64,000 nucleotides of DNA from Streptomyces sp. ICBB 8177 (GTDB lineage: Bacteria; Actinomycetota; Actinomycetes; Streptomycetales; Streptomycetaceae), in contig NZ_NSKH01000023.1 of the NCBI RefSeq assembly GCF_003144095.1, positions 420,964 through 484,963 of the forward strand. The letters run 5' to 3'. This document shows, one piece after another, positions 10,177 through 21,289 of the stretch. A program made the position numbers and the translations under genes. Under the pieces are notes generated by a model. It did no database searches, was not told where the DNA came from, and saw only the letters and a program-made list of their open reading frames with translations. Each line of letters starts with the position of its first letter. The first letter of the stretch is position 1.

Positions 10177-10500
10177 ATGGACCGCAGGTTTGACGGGGAC
10201 CGCAATCACCCGGGCAGGGAACACCTGTACGGGGAACGTATATACAACGGCATGCCCGCCGCCGAACTGGGCACCGAGGGCTGGCGCAAGCCATGGAGCG
10301 GCGGCAACGGCGGCAGTTGCGTCGAGGCCATGAGACTGTGCGACGGCCGGGTGGCGATCCGGCAGTCCACCGACCCGGACGGGCCGGCGCTGATCTACAC
10401 ACAGCACGAGATCCAGACGTTCATCCAGGGCGCGAAGGCCGGCGACGCCGACTTCCTCCTCGCGTCACCCACCAAGTGCACCGAACGGAGCAAGGCGTGA
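10177..10500 (+). CDS. DUF397 protein, partner of XRE-DUF5753
   Basis: A small 107-residue protein whose core (about residues 35-97: WRKPWSGGNGGSCVEAM, VAIRQSTDPDGPALIYT, FIQGAKAGDADF) is the DUF397 signature. ATG 10177 is supported by AAGGAG near 10161-10166, overlapping the end of the XRE gene. The first 25 residues are an extra leader before the usual YNGMPA beginning; the DNA coding that leader contains a 30-bp stretch resembling 14669-14698. Its last four bases (GTGA) overlap the methyltransferase start. DUF397 proteins are thought to antagonise their XRE partner; that role is inferred from context. Confidence 0.9.
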   Translation: MDRRFDGDRNHPGREHLYGERIYNGMPAAELGTEGWRKPWSGGNGGSCVEAMRLCDGRVAIRQSTDPDGPALIYTQHEIQTFIQGAKAGDADFLLASPTKCTERSKA

Positions 10501-11318
10501 GCGAGCAGGACCTCACCGCAGCGGGGTTCCCCGTCGAGCGGATCGACACCAGCAAGCCCCACCCCGCCCGGATGTACGACTACTACCTCGGCGGCTGGGA
10601 CAACTACGAGGTCGACCGGGCGGCCGCGGAGCAGGTCATCACCATGGCACCGGAGGCCAGGGCCAGCGCCCGCGCCAACCGCGCCTTCCTCGGCCGCGCG
10701 GTGCGCACCGTCGTGCGCTCCGGGATACGCCAGGTCATCGACATCGGCACCGGCATCCCCACCTCGCCCAACACCCATGAGGTCGCCCGCGAGATCGACC
10801 CGTCGGTGCGGGTCGCCTACGTCGACAACGACCCCATCGTCGCCACCCACGCGGGCGCCAAGCTGACCGACACCGGGCAGGCGGGCTTCGTGCTGGCCGA
10901 CGTGCGCGACCCCGAGTCGATCCTGGAGAGCCCGCTGGTACGGGAGTTGATCGACTTCGATCAGCCGGTCGCCCTGCTGTTCGTCGCCGTGCTGCACTTC
11001 ATCAAGGACGCGGAGGACCCCGCCGGCATCCTGCGCGCCTTCACCGAGCGGCTCGCCCTCGGCAGCCACCTCGTCCTCACCCACGGCACCACGGACTTCC
11101 ACCGGGACGCCGAGGGCGACGCGCGGGAGGTCTACAAGAACGCCACCGCCCACCTCACGCTGCGCGGCTACGACGAGATCCTGCCGTTCTTCGACGGTTT
11201 CGAACTGCTGGAGCCCGGCGTCGTCCAGGCCCCGCTGTGGCGTCCGGAAGGCGCCCTCCCTGAGGCGTCCGAACTGCACCGTATCGCCTTCTACGCGGGC
11301 GTCGGCGTCAAGGAGTGA
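10497..11318 (+). CDS. S-adenosyl-L-methionine-dependent methyltransferase (Methyltransf_19/DUF574 type)
   Basis: A 273-residue protein starting at GTG 10497, overlapping the DUF397 stop. It carries the actinobacterial signature PHPARMYDYYLGGWDNYEVD near the N-terminus and a SAM-binding Rossmann motif VIDIGTGIPTSPNTHEVA, with the acidic YVDNDPIV strand end. The family is abundant in Streptomyces, usually beside XRE-DUF5753/DUF397 genes, and its substrate is unknown. Translational coupling to DUF397 indicates that it belongs to this three-gene operon. No transmembrane segment is seen. Confidence 0.88.
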   Translation: MSEQDLTAAGFPVERIDTSKPHPARMYDYYLGGWDNYEVDRAAAEQVITMAPEARASARANRAFLGRAVRTVVRSGIRQVIDIGTGIPTSPNTHEVAREIDPSVRVAYVDNDPIVATHAGAKLTDTGQAGFVLADVRDPESILESPLVRELIDFDQPVALLFVAVLHFIKDAEDPAGILRAFTERLALGSHLVLTHGTTDFHRDAEGDAREVYKNATAHLTLRGYDEILPFFDGFELLEPGVVQAPLWRPEGALPEASELHRIAFYAGVGVKE

Positions 11319-11403
11319 GGCGGCCGGGGCGCCGGGCGGTGATGGCGCGAGGCGGCCCTGGCGTGAGGGGCCACGGGCGCCGGGCGGTCAGGCCGTCGGG
11401 CGG

Positions 11404-11928
11404 TCAGGGCGTCAGGCGCTTGGCGAAGAAGTGATCGGCGTACGGCCCGTCGTGGTACGCGGGGACCTGCGCGTACCCGCGTGCCGCGTACAGCGCCCGT
11501 GCCTCCACCAGGTCCGAGCGGGTGTCCAGGCACAGCAGTGCCGCGCCCAGCCGCTCGCGTGCCGCTCGTTCGGCGGCCGTCAGCAGGCGTGAGCCCAGCC
11601 CGCCGCGCCGGACGGAGGGCGCCACGTAGACCCGCGTCAGCTCGGCCTTCCCCGGCGCGAGCAGACGCACTCCCGCGCAGCCGTGAGCGATTCCGTCGCG
11701 CCGCGCGACCAGGAACAGCCCGCCGGGCGGCGCGAGATGGCCGCTCGGCTCGGCGGTCATGGCCGCGTCCACCTCGGCGGCGGTCGCCGCGCGGCCGTGA
11801 TGGTGGCGGTGGTAGCGGTCGACGATGTCCGAGTAGTACGCGCGCAGCAGCGCGCCGGAGTCGGCCGAACCGACCGGCTCCGGCGCGATCTCCCATACGG
11901 GGGCGGCCTGTTGGGGCTTCGATGCCAT
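11404..11928 (-). CDS. GNAT family N-acetyltransferase
   Basis: A 174-residue acetyltransferase. The acetyl-CoA loop RRGGLGSRLL follows the beta4 strand AELTRVYVAPSV, and the C-terminal ARALYAARGYAQVPAY is the usual beta5-alpha4 end of the fold. The substrate is unknown. Start ATG 11928. The 85 bp between it and the convergent methyltransferase is made of degenerate GC-rich copies of 'gcgccgggcggt' and 'gcgtgaggcggcc' and contains no gene. Confidence 0.85.
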   Translation of the reverse strand: MASKPQQAAPVWEIAPEPVGSADSGALLRAYYSDIVDRYHRHHHGRAATAAEVDAAMTAEPSGHLAPPGGLFLVARRDGIAHGCAGVRLLAPGKAELTRVYVAPSVRRGGLGSRLLTAAERAARERLGAALLCLDTRSDLVEARALYAARGYAQVPAYHDGPYADHFFAKRLTP

Positions 11929-11967
11929 GCGGCGATTATGCGCGGGCCGCGGGCCGCGGGCCGCGGA

Positions 11968-12138
11968 TCAGTGGCGGTGGCCGCCCAGTTCGAAGAGCAG
12001 GAAGAGGAACGCCGCGAACAGGTGGGAGCCGACGAGATAGATGGCGAGTCGCACGACCAGGCCGCGGTTGAGCCACTTGCGGTTCCGCGACGGGATGGTG
12101 GCGGGTTGCGTGACGTGCTGCGTTCCGGTTTCGGGCAT
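11968..12138 (-). CDS. DUF6126-type small membrane protein
   Basis: A 56-residue protein with one transmembrane helix (about residues 29-50: VRLAIYLVGSHLFAAFLFLLF) and a basic N-terminal flank containing RNRKWLNRG. ATG 12138 has AGGAAGG about 10 nt upstream. It lies 95 bp downstream of the XRE-cupin regulator on the same strand. Small single-helix proteins of the DUF6126 kind are recurrent partners of XRE-cupin regulators in Streptomyces, which fits the size, the helix and the place. The function is unknown; it may anchor or signal to the regulator. Confidence 0.75.
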   Translation of the reverse strand: MPETGTQHVTQPATIPSRNRKWLNRGLVVRLAIYLVGSHLFAAFLFLLFELGGHRH

Positions 12139-12233
12139 GGCGGAAGCGACCTTCCTGCGTGAACGGCGTGTAATGCCGTTGGTGAGGGGAGCCGTCGGCC
12201 GGGGGGGCTCGGCTCCGGTGCGGGTCTCGGGGA

Positions 12234-12866
12234 TCAGTGGGCGTGCCCCGGCGGATCGATGCACAACGCGCCGGCCGGGGTCTGCAACAGCGTGTGCACG
12301 AACAGCACTTCGGCGTGACCCTTCGTCGCGGAGGCCAGCCGGTGCGGGGTCAGTGAGTCGAAGTGCGCCGCGTCGCCCGGGTCGAGCAGGTGGACCGCCT
12401 GGCCCAGGGTCAGCCGCAGCCGCCCGGACAGCACGTACAGCCACTCCTCACCGGGGTGCACCCGGACCACCGCGTCCTGGACCGACGGCGGGATGCGCAG
12501 CCGCAGGGCCTGCATCGCCCGGTCCGGCGCGCCCGTCCTGCGGTAGCCCCAGCCGCCCGCGCGGCCGGGCTCGATGCGGCCGGCACGGATGACCGGATCG
12601 CGGGGCGCGGTCTCCTCGCCCAGCAGTTCCGCCACGGTCGTGGCGTAGGCTCGGGACAGGCCGAGCAGCACGGGCAACGAGGGCTGGCGCCGTTCCGTCT
12701 CCAGGCGGGACAGATACGCGGGCGACAGACCGACCCGGGCCGCGGCGGCCTCCAGGGTGAGCCCGCTGCGACGGCGCCGCTCCCGCAGCCTGCTGCCGAG
12801 GCCGGTCAGCTCGGGGCCGGCGGGGTCCGCGGGTTCGGCGACGGTGTGCGCTGCGGGGGAGGTCAT
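12234..12866 (-). CDS. XRE-cupin transcriptional regulator
   Basis: A 210-residue regulator. The N-terminal HTH spans about residues 24-80 (LGSRLRERRRRSGLTLEAAA, then VGLSPAYLSRLETERRQPS) and the C-terminal RmlC-like cupin about 110-200 (VRVHPGEEWLYVLSGRLRL, LLDPGDAAHFDSLTPHRL). ATG 12866 is chosen over the much longer open frame because the HTH starts just after it and the operator-like tandem repeat at 12889-12923 lies just upstream. XRE-cupin proteins are typically local repressors of metabolic genes responding to a small molecule bound by the cupin. The ligand is unknown. Autoregulation with the DUF6126 gene is likely. Confidence 0.88.
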   Translation of the reverse strand: MTSPAAHTVAEPADPAGPELTGLGSRLRERRRRSGLTLEAAAARVGLSPAYLSRLETERRQPSLPVLLGLSRAYATTVAELLGEETAPRDPVIRAGRIEPGRAGGWGYRRTGAPDRAMQALRLRIPPSVQDAVVRVHPGEEWLYVLSGRLRLTLGQAVHLLDPGDAAHFDSLTPHRLASATKGHAEVLFVHTLLQTPAGALCIDPPGHAH

Positions 12867-12888
12867 GCCGCAAGTCCACACCCGGCAG

Positions 12889-12923
12889 TGCCTGACAGGC
12901 AAACTTTGTGCCTCAGGGGCAAA
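12889..12923. promoter_or_regulatory. tandem operator of the XRE-cupin gene
   Basis: Two copies of TGCCT(G/C)A-N2-GGCAAA lie at 12889-12903 and 12909-12923, 20 bp apart, so on the same helix face (two turns). The first contains the perfect palindrome TGCCTG-A-CAGGCA. They lie 23-57 bp upstream of the ATG at 12866, where a repressor would cover the promoter. The regulator binding there is inferred to be the XRE-cupin protein itself. Confidence 0.6.
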
Positions 12924-12973
12924 AGTGCTGCAAAAGCCCCGCTGGAGGGCCGAGTGCCCGGCGGGAGTCGAGG

Positions 12974-13777
12974 TCAGGACGAGGCGGTGGCTTGCTGGTA
13001 CAGCGCTTCCACGGAACCGCCGAAGGCCACGCTGTAGGAGACGTCGGGCGTGTCGCCGCCCTGCTCGTAGCCGCCGATGACCCCCATGACCGTGGTGCCG
13101 CCGGTGACCCAGGCGGTCCCGCTGGTGCCGCCGCTGTAGGCGGTGCAGGCGATGCGCAACTGCGTGGCGCTGAACGACGAGGCGCGGTTGACACAGGTGA
13201 GCGGCGCGTCGTCGACCTCGGGGTAGCCCGTGATGCGCACCGTGCTGGTCGGGCTGCGGTCGATGCCGAGGGTGTAGCCGCCGACAACGGACTGGACCTG
13301 ACGCCCGCCGAGCGCGTCGACGCTGACGAAGGCCACGTCGTAGTCCGGGTTCTGGCCGCTGGTCCAGTGCGGGTCCAGCGTGGTGTGGTCCAGTTTCCAC
13401 ACGCCGTACGGTGCGATCCCGTCGTGGTATCCCGGGGCGAAGTACAGCGGGCCGGTGCCGTTGGTCACGCAGTGCGCGGCCGTGACGATCAGGTCCTTGC
13501 CCGCGCTGTCGACCACGCTCCCGGTGCAGAAGTGGTCGCCGGAGGAGGACACCTGGCCGTTGAAGATGGCGCCGACCATGGCGAACTGCCGGGTGTCGTG
13601 GATCTCCTTGGAGACGCCCATCGAGGACGAGGAGTCGGTCAGGGCGGCGGCACTCGCGGTACTGCCCACGGCGACCAGGACGAGCCAGGAGAGCGTGAGG
13701 GCGGAGTTGCGGCACAGGCGTCGGGACACGGCGCGCGCGAATCGGGAGCGCCGGAGGGACGACCACCTGTACGGCAT
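12974..13777 (-). CDS. secreted trypsin-like serine protease
   Basis: A secreted chymotrypsin-fold protease of about 267 residues. The catalytic triad motifs are visible: VTAAHCV (His), DYDVAFVS (Asp) and GGTSGTAW (Ser). A signal peptide with many arginines (RRSRFARAVSRR) and a hydrophobic segment ending in ASA precedes the mature part. I use ATG 13777 (MPYRWSS) with an AAGGG upstream; a further in-frame ATG at 13837 would only lengthen the signal region. Cysteine pairs around the His and in CVNRAS/IACTAY suggest disulfides. Many Streptomyces proteins with this GTSG motif are V8/trypsin-like exoenzymes. Confidence 0.85.
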   Translation of the reverse strand: MPYRWSSLRRSRFARAVSRRLCRNSALTLSWLVLVAVGSTASAAALTDSSSSMGVSKEIHDTRQFAMVGAIFNGQVSSSGDHFCTGSVVDSAGKDLIVTAAHCVTNGTGPLYFAPGYHDGIAPYGVWKLDHTTLDPHWTSGQNPDYDVAFVSVDALGGRQVQSVVGGYTLGIDRSPTSTVRITGYPEVDDAPLTCVNRASSFSATQLRIACTAYSGGTSGTAWVTGGTTVMGVIGGYEQGGDTPDVSYSVAFGGSVEALYQQATASS

Positions 13778-14078
13778 ACGAGGCCCTTCTTGTTCGAGGG
13801 CGGCAGGGACGGCGAGTGTACTCGCGCCAATGATCATTGACGACGTTCATGAGAATCCGATGTGAAGCCCGTCAGAGCCTGGTGATTCTCGGCATCGCGC
13901 GGGTGATTCTTCGGCCCGGCGCCGCCCGGGACACCGTTTCGCCGCCCGGCGCGGGCCGCCGTGGCGCATGATCCGTAGCAGGGAGACGCGTCGCGTGCCC
14001 GCGAGCGGAATGCCTCCGCGTCGCGGCGTCGCAACGACCATCGCAACCACATCACCGGAACTCAGGAGGTACCCCGTC
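13778..14078. other. divergent intergenic region, no gene
   Basis: This 301-bp stretch separates the secreted protease from the divergent OsmC gene and should hold both promoters. Short open frames cross it on both strands, but none has a ribosome site or recognisable protein. The segment near 13835-13860 is less GC-rich than its flanks and is the likeliest promoter for the protease. Confidence 0.5.
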
Positions 14079-14504
14079 GTGGCCACCACCCGCACCGCGC
14101 ACACCGTCTGGGAAGGCAACCTGCTCGAGGGCAGGGGCACCGTCAGCTTCGACTCGTCCGGCATCGGCTCCCAGCCGGTGTCCTGGCCCGCGCGCTCCGA
14201 GCAACCGGGCGGCCTGACCAGCCCGGAGGAGCTGATCGCGGCGGCCCACTCCAGTTGCTTCTCCATGGCCCTCTCGCACGGTCTGGCGGGCGCGGGGACG
14301 CCGCCCACCCGGCTGAACACCCGCGCCGACGTCACGTTCCAGCCCGGCGAGGGAATCACCGGCATCCACCTCACCGTCGAGGGAGACGTACCGGGCCTGG
14401 ACGCCCAGGGCTTCGAGTCGGCGGCGCAGGATGCCAAGAAGAACTGCCCGGTGAGCCAGGCCCTTTCCGGCACCACGATCACCCTCACCGCGACCCTGGT
14501 CTGA
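14079..14504 (+). CDS. osmC: OsmC family peroxiredoxin
   Basis: A 141-residue thiol peroxidase of the OsmC/Ohr family that reduces organic hydroperoxides in the cytosol. The two redox cysteines are C60 (AAHSSCFSMAL) and C123 (KKNCPVSQAL). GTG 14079 is fixed by the strong AGGAGGT at 14064-14070. Motifs place it in the OsmC rather than the Ohr subgroup (TSPEELIAAAHSSCFSMALS). It is monocistronic, with a repeat-rich 284-bp gap downstream. Confidence 0.92.
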   Translation: MATTRTAHTVWEGNLLEGRGTVSFDSSGIGSQPVSWPARSEQPGGLTSPEELIAAAHSSCFSMALSHGLAGAGTPPTRLNTRADVTFQPGEGITGIHLTVEGDVPGLDAQGFESAAQDAKKNCPVSQALSGTTITLTATLV

Positions 14505-14668
14505 CCCGCCCGCGCGGCCGGACCACGGGAGCGCGCACGGGCTCTGGGGGGCGCGCCCAGCTCCGAGGTGTACGCGCCGGGCTCCGTGGCGTGCGCGCCG
14601 GGCTCCGCGTGGTGCGCGCCGGGCCTGGAAAGGCGTACGCCAGGCCTGGAGGGGACCATACCGGCGGG

Positions 14669-14698
14669 AATCACCCGTTCGGGGAACATGTGTACGGG
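14669..14698 (+). repeat. 30-bp motif shared with 10204-10233
   Basis: AATCACCCG-N4-GGGAACA-N2-TGTACGGG occurs here in an intergenic region and again at 10204-10233 inside the 5' end of the DUF397 gene; 25 of 30 bases agree. In both copies a second GGGAAC follows about 14 bp after the first. The copy here lies about 90 bp upstream of the small membrane protein gene, so it could be a promoter element; the other encodes NHPGREHLYG. The preceding 14550-14630 is a degenerate 21-22 bp tandem repeat around GCGCGCCGGGC. Confidence 0.5.
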
Positions 14699-14788
14699 AA
14701 CCTCCAGGTCCCTGGCGGCGTTGAGCGGTCAGAGCGGATGATGGATCCGCGGTGTCGCGGCCGGTGCCGCGGACGGAGGACGATAGCG

Positions 14789-14971
14789 ATGTCGAAGCGC
14801 ACGGGATACGTAGTCGGAGGAGTCGCGGTAGGCCTGGTCCTGCTTTGGGTGCTGCCGCTGTGGGCGGCGCTGCTGATCATCGTCGGCGTGCCGGTCGGCG
14901 GCTACCTCGCGCTGGACAAGTCGCAGCGGGCCCGCCTCAAGCGCGTCACCCGCAAGGAGATAGGCCGCTAG
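14789..14971 (+). CDS. small membrane protein, unknown
   Basis: A 60-residue protein: a short basic N-terminus (MSKRTGY), then two closely spaced hydrophobic stretches (about residues 8-24 and 25-42) and a strongly basic tail (KSQRARLKRVTRKEIGR). ATG 14789 is preceded by GGAGGA at 14774-14779. I do not recognise the family. The layout resembles small phage-shock or PspC-like membrane peptides, but there is not enough sequence to claim this. It stands alone between OsmC and the convergent uppP gene. Confidence 0.7.
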   Translation: MSKRTGYVVGGVAVGLVLLWVLPLWAALLIIVGVPVGGYLALDKSQRARLKRVTRKEIGR

Positions 14972-15063
14972 CCGAGCCGTTCCGGCCGCGCGGGCCGTCC
15001 GGCCGGAACGGTGGCGTGCGGCACCCGTGCCGGCACGGCGCCTCCAGGGCCTGCGCGCGGACC

Positions 15064-15984
15064 TCAGGTCAGGGTGAAGTACGCCAGGCTGCCCAGGCCC
15101 GCCACCGTGCAGTAGATCGCGAAGGGGGTCAGCGTCCGGGTCTCGAAGTACTTCGTCAGGTACTTCACGGCCACGTATCCGGCGACGAAGGCCGCCACGC
15201 TGCCCGCCACCACCTGGCCCCTGATGCCGTCCCCGGCCGGGCCGAGCAGCGAGGGGACCTTCAGCAGCGCCGCCGCACCGATCACGGGGGTGGCCAGCAG
15301 GAAGGCGAAGCGTGCCGAGTCCTCGTGGTTCATGCCCCGGAAGATGCCCGCGCTGATGGTCGAGCCCGAGCGGCTGATGCCGGGGCACAGGGCGAGGATC
15401 TGCGCCGCGCCGATCCAGGTGGCCTGGGCGAAGCCGAGCCGGGTGATGCGCCGGTCGGACAGCTCCTCCTCGCTCAGGTGCTCCTCGCCGGGCGCGGGCG
15501 CCGCTCCGGCGCGTCTGCGGCCGGTGCCGCCCCGGCGCAGTTGCTCGGTGACGTACAGGACGATGCCGTTGAGCGAGAGGAAGATCGCTGTCGGGACCGG
15601 CTTGCCGAGGGTGGTACGGAAGACGCTGTCGAGCGCGAGCCCGGCTACGCCCACCGGGATCGTGGCGACCACCAGCAGCCAGGCGAGCCGCTGCTCGACG
15701 GTGGCTATCCGCCGCTCCAGCACGGAGGTGAACAGCCCGCGGACCACCCGGGCCCAGTCCCGCCGGAAGTACACCACCAGCGCCAGCGCGGTCGCCAGGT
15801 GCAGGCCGATCAGCACGTTGAGGTACGGCGATCCGTCGGCCGACACGTTCAGGTCCCGCTCGACCTGGCCGCCGACCAGTGCCGGCACCAGGATGCTGTG
15901 GCCGAGGCTGGAGACCGGGAACAGCTCGGTGACGCCCTGCAGCAGGCCGACGCCTATGGCTTCTGGGTAGGTCAGGACGGACAT
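15064..15984 (-). CDS. uppP: undecaprenyl-diphosphatase UppP/BacA
   Basis: A polytopic membrane enzyme that dephosphorylates undecaprenyl pyrophosphate to recycle the peptidoglycan lipid carrier; it can confer bacitracin tolerance. It has 306 residues from ATG 15984. Signature motifs are GLLQGVTELFPVSSLGHS (with the catalytic Glu and Ser) near the N-terminus and PGISRSGSTISAG in the second half. A charged loop (about residues 178-200, RRRAGAAPAPGEEHLSEEEL) is longer than in the E. coli protein. An in-frame extension to 16122 lacks sequence resembling the family and is not included. Confidence 0.93.
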   Translation of the reverse strand: MSVLTYPEAIGVGLLQGVTELFPVSSLGHSILVPALVGGQVERDLNVSADGSPYLNVLIGLHLATALALVVYFRRDWARVVRGLFTSVLERRIATVEQRLAWLLVVATIPVGVAGLALDSVFRTTLGKPVPTAIFLSLNGIVLYVTEQLRRGGTGRRRAGAAPAPGEEHLSEEELSDRRITRLGFAQATWIGAAQILALCPGISRSGSTISAGIFRGMNHEDSARFAFLLATPVIGAAALLKVPSLLGPAGDGIRGQVVAGSVAAFVAGYVAVKYLTKYFETRTLTPFAIYCTVAGLGSLAYFTLT

Positions 15985-16244
15985 CGGTGGCCTTCGGTCA
16001 AGGAGGGGAAGCGCCCGGAGTGCGGCGACGCCGATCACGGGGGAAGCCGGGCGACGTGCCGGGGCAGCAGCGAAGCTACTACAGGAAAAGATCACCTCCG
16101 ACGGCCCGGGGCAGGTGTTCACCTGGTGCTCCGCCGGTGTTCACGCGGGGTACCGGGGCGGGTCGGGGTGCCGCCGGGAGCGTGGGGCGCATGACGCCCC
16201 GCGTGACCTGGAACACCTGGTCGGGGCCGTGCGTTGAGGGCGGT

Positions 16245-16691
16245 ATGACGGGAACCGACGAGCGCGACGACGCGCTGCTGCGACTGCTCAGCGAAGTGGA
16301 CGGCGGGGTGCTGGTCACCCTCAAGAAGGACGGACGGCCGCAGTTGTCCAACGTCAACCACCACTACGACCCGGACACCCGGGTCATCCGGGTCTCCCTC
16401 ACCGACGACCGCGCCAAGACCCGCAACCTGCGCCGCGACCCACGGGCCACGTACCACGTGACCAGCGCGGACCGCTGGAGCTGGACGGCGGCCGAGGGCA
16501 CCGCCGAGCTGTCGGCGGTGGCCGCCGCGCCTGACGACGCTGCCGTCGAGGAGCTGGTCGACCTCTACCGCGCGCTGCGCGGCGAGCACCCGGACTGGGA
16601 CGAGTACCGCGCGGCGATGGTCGCGGACCGGCGGCTGGTACTGCGCCTGCGGGTGGAGCGGGCCTACGGACAGCCCGGGCGGGCGTCATGA
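16245..16691 (+). CDS. PPOX-class F420-dependent oxidoreductase
   Basis: A 148-residue split-barrel flavin/F420-binding protein. The N-terminal GGVLVTLKKDGRPQLSNVNH and SLTDDRAKTRNLRRDPRATY are characteristic of PPOX-class F420-dependent reductases of actinobacteria. ATG 16245 follows GAGGG. The stop overlaps the MBL-fold gene by 4 bp (ATGA), so the two are coupled. The substrate is unknown. The C-terminal EYRAAMVADRRLVLRLRVERAYG is the usual dimer end. Confidence 0.86.
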   Translation: MTGTDERDDALLRLLSEVDGGVLVTLKKDGRPQLSNVNHHYDPDTRVIRVSLTDDRAKTRNLRRDPRATYHVTSADRWSWTAAEGTAELSAVAAAPDDAAVEELVDLYRALRGEHPDWDEYRAAMVADRRLVLRLRVERAYGQPGRAS

Positions 16692-17899
16692 GCGCCCCGC
16701 GTCCGCTCTCCTTCGGCGCCCCGCCCAGCGGCGAGCGGCTGGCCCGCATCCACCGCTCGCCGAACTTCGCGGACGGCGTCTTCGTCAACCCCGCAGGCCC
16801 CGGCAAGCCGCCACGCGGGCCGGGCCCCGGCCTGCTGCGGACCATGCTGCGCAAGGCGGACCGGGTCCGCAGGCGCCCGGCGGGAGACGTGCCGGTGCAC
16901 CCGTTCACGCTCTCCGACCTCGCCAGGCCCGCCGTCTCAGGACTGCGGCTGACCTGGATGGGGCACTCCAGCGTGCTCGCCGAGATCGACGGCCACCGGG
17001 TGCTGTTCGACCCGGTGTGGGGCGAGCGCTGTTCGCCGTTCTCGTTCATCGGGCCGCGTCGGGTGCACCCCGTGCCGGTGCCGCTCGCCGAACTCGGGCC
17101 GCTGGACGCCGTGGTGATCTCGCACGACCACTACGACCACCTGGACCTGCCGACCATCCGCCAACTGGTGCGCACCGGGACGCGGTTCGCCGTGCCGCTG
17201 GGCGTCGGCGCCCATCTGGAGCGCTGGGGGGTGCCGGAGCGGCAGATCGCCGAACTGGACTGGAACGAGTCGGTCGGCGTCGGCGGTCTCACGCTCACCG
17301 CCACGCCCGCCCGGCACTTCTGCGGCCGGGGCCTGCGCAACCCGCAGCACACGCTGTGGGCGTCGTGGGTGGTCGCCGGGCCCGAGCACCGGATCTACCA
17401 CAGCGGCGACACCGGGTACTTCCCCGGTTTCGCCGAGATCGGCGAGCGGCACGGCCCGTTCGACGCCACCATGATCCAGATCGGCGCGTACAGCGAGTTC
17501 TGGCCCGACATCCACATGACGCCGGAGGAAGGGCTGCGGACCCACCTCGACCTGTCCGGCGGCACCCCCGAGGGCACCCTGCTGCCCATCCACTGGGGTA
17601 CGTTCAACCTCGCCCCGCATCCGTGGGACGAGCCGGGCGAACGCACCCTCGCCGCCGCCGAGTCGGTCGGCGTACGAGTCGCGGTGCCGCCGCCGGGCAA
17701 GCCGTTCGAGCCGGACGGGGAGCTGCCGGTCGCCCCGTGGTGGCGCGCGGTCGCCGCACCGGGCCCGCGTGCCGTGCCGCTGCCGGTGCCGCCCGCCGCC
17801 GCGACGGCACCGGGGGAGGCGGGGCGTCGACCCGACGCCGACGTCGGCGCGCACCCGGCGGGTGGCACCGTTCCGCAGCCGGACGGCGCCTCGGCCTGA
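16688..17899 (+). CDS. MBL-fold metallohydrolase (UlaG/NAPE-PLD-like)
   Basis: A 403-residue metallo-beta-lactamase-fold hydrolase. The metal motif SHDHYDHLD (HxHxDH) follows ITWMGHSSVLAEIDG-type strands; further ligands are in ARHFCGRG, YHSGDTGY and the late PIHWGTFNL. This order matches the NAPE-PLD/UlaG branch that hydrolyses phosphoesters or phospholipid derivatives. The C-terminal 60 residues are a low-complexity Pro/Ala tail without a recognisable fold. It is translationally coupled to the F420-type oxidoreductase and ends at a strong hairpin. The substrate is not predictable. Confidence 0.88.
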   Translation: MSAPRPLSFGAPPSGERLARIHRSPNFADGVFVNPAGPGKPPRGPGPGLLRTMLRKADRVRRRPAGDVPVHPFTLSDLARPAVSGLRLTWMGHSSVLAEIDGHRVLFDPVWGERCSPFSFIGPRRVHPVPVPLAELGPLDAVVISHDHYDHLDLPTIRQLVRTGTRFAVPLGVGAHLERWGVPERQIAELDWNESVGVGGLTLTATPARHFCGRGLRNPQHTLWASWVVAGPEHRIYHSGDTGYFPGFAEIGERHGPFDATMIQIGAYSEFWPDIHMTPEEGLRTHLDLSGGTPEGTLLPIHWGTFNLAPHPWDEPGERTLAAAESVGVRVAVPPPGKPFEPDGELPVAPWWRAVAAPGPRAVPLPVPPAAATAPGEAGRRPDADVGAHPAGGTVPQPDGASA

Positions 17900-17908
17900 G
17901 GCGAGCCC

Positions 17909-17947
17909 CGGCGGGCGGGGCATCCGCCGCGGACGCCCCGCCCGCCG
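17909..17947. terminator. bidirectional hairpin terminator
   Basis: A perfect 13-bp stem, CGGCGGGCGGGGC (17909-17921) with GCCCCGCCCGCCG (17935-17947), and a 13-nt loop, between the convergent MBL hydrolase and beta-galactosidase genes. Confidence 0.72.
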
Positions 17948-18025
17948 CCCCTTCCGCGCCCGCCTCCGTTCCGCACCCGTCCGCCCTCGTTCTGCGCCCC
18001 GCCCGGCCAATCCCCTTCCGGCGGC

Positions 18026-21205
<3,180 letters not shown>

Positions 21206-21257
21206 TCAACCCTGCTTCCGCCGGCTGAATTCGATGCTGCCGGAAGGCGGCGATGGT

Positions 21258-21289
21258 GTGAGCGCGTCCGCGTGCGGGCGGGCGCTCAC
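21258..21289 (-). terminator. hairpin at the 3' end of the DUF2264 gene
   Basis: GTGAGCGC (21258-21265) pairs with GCGCTCAC (21282-21289) around a 16-nt loop, overlapping the DUF2264 stop codon. It may attenuate or end transcription before the beta-galactosidase, or protect the upstream message. The gap also holds TTGACG and CGTCAA near 21178-21210, which could form part of a separate promoter for the beta-galactosidase. Confidence 0.45.

Noticed and set aside
10293-10496. Longer start for the S-adenosyl methyltransferase
   Set aside because: The extension lies inside the DUF397 gene in another frame; the GTGA overlap at 10497 gives the conserved N-terminus.
15985-16122. N-terminal extension of UppP
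   Set aside because: The extra 46 codons have no hydrophobic or family sequence; ATG 15984 begins directly at the conserved domain.
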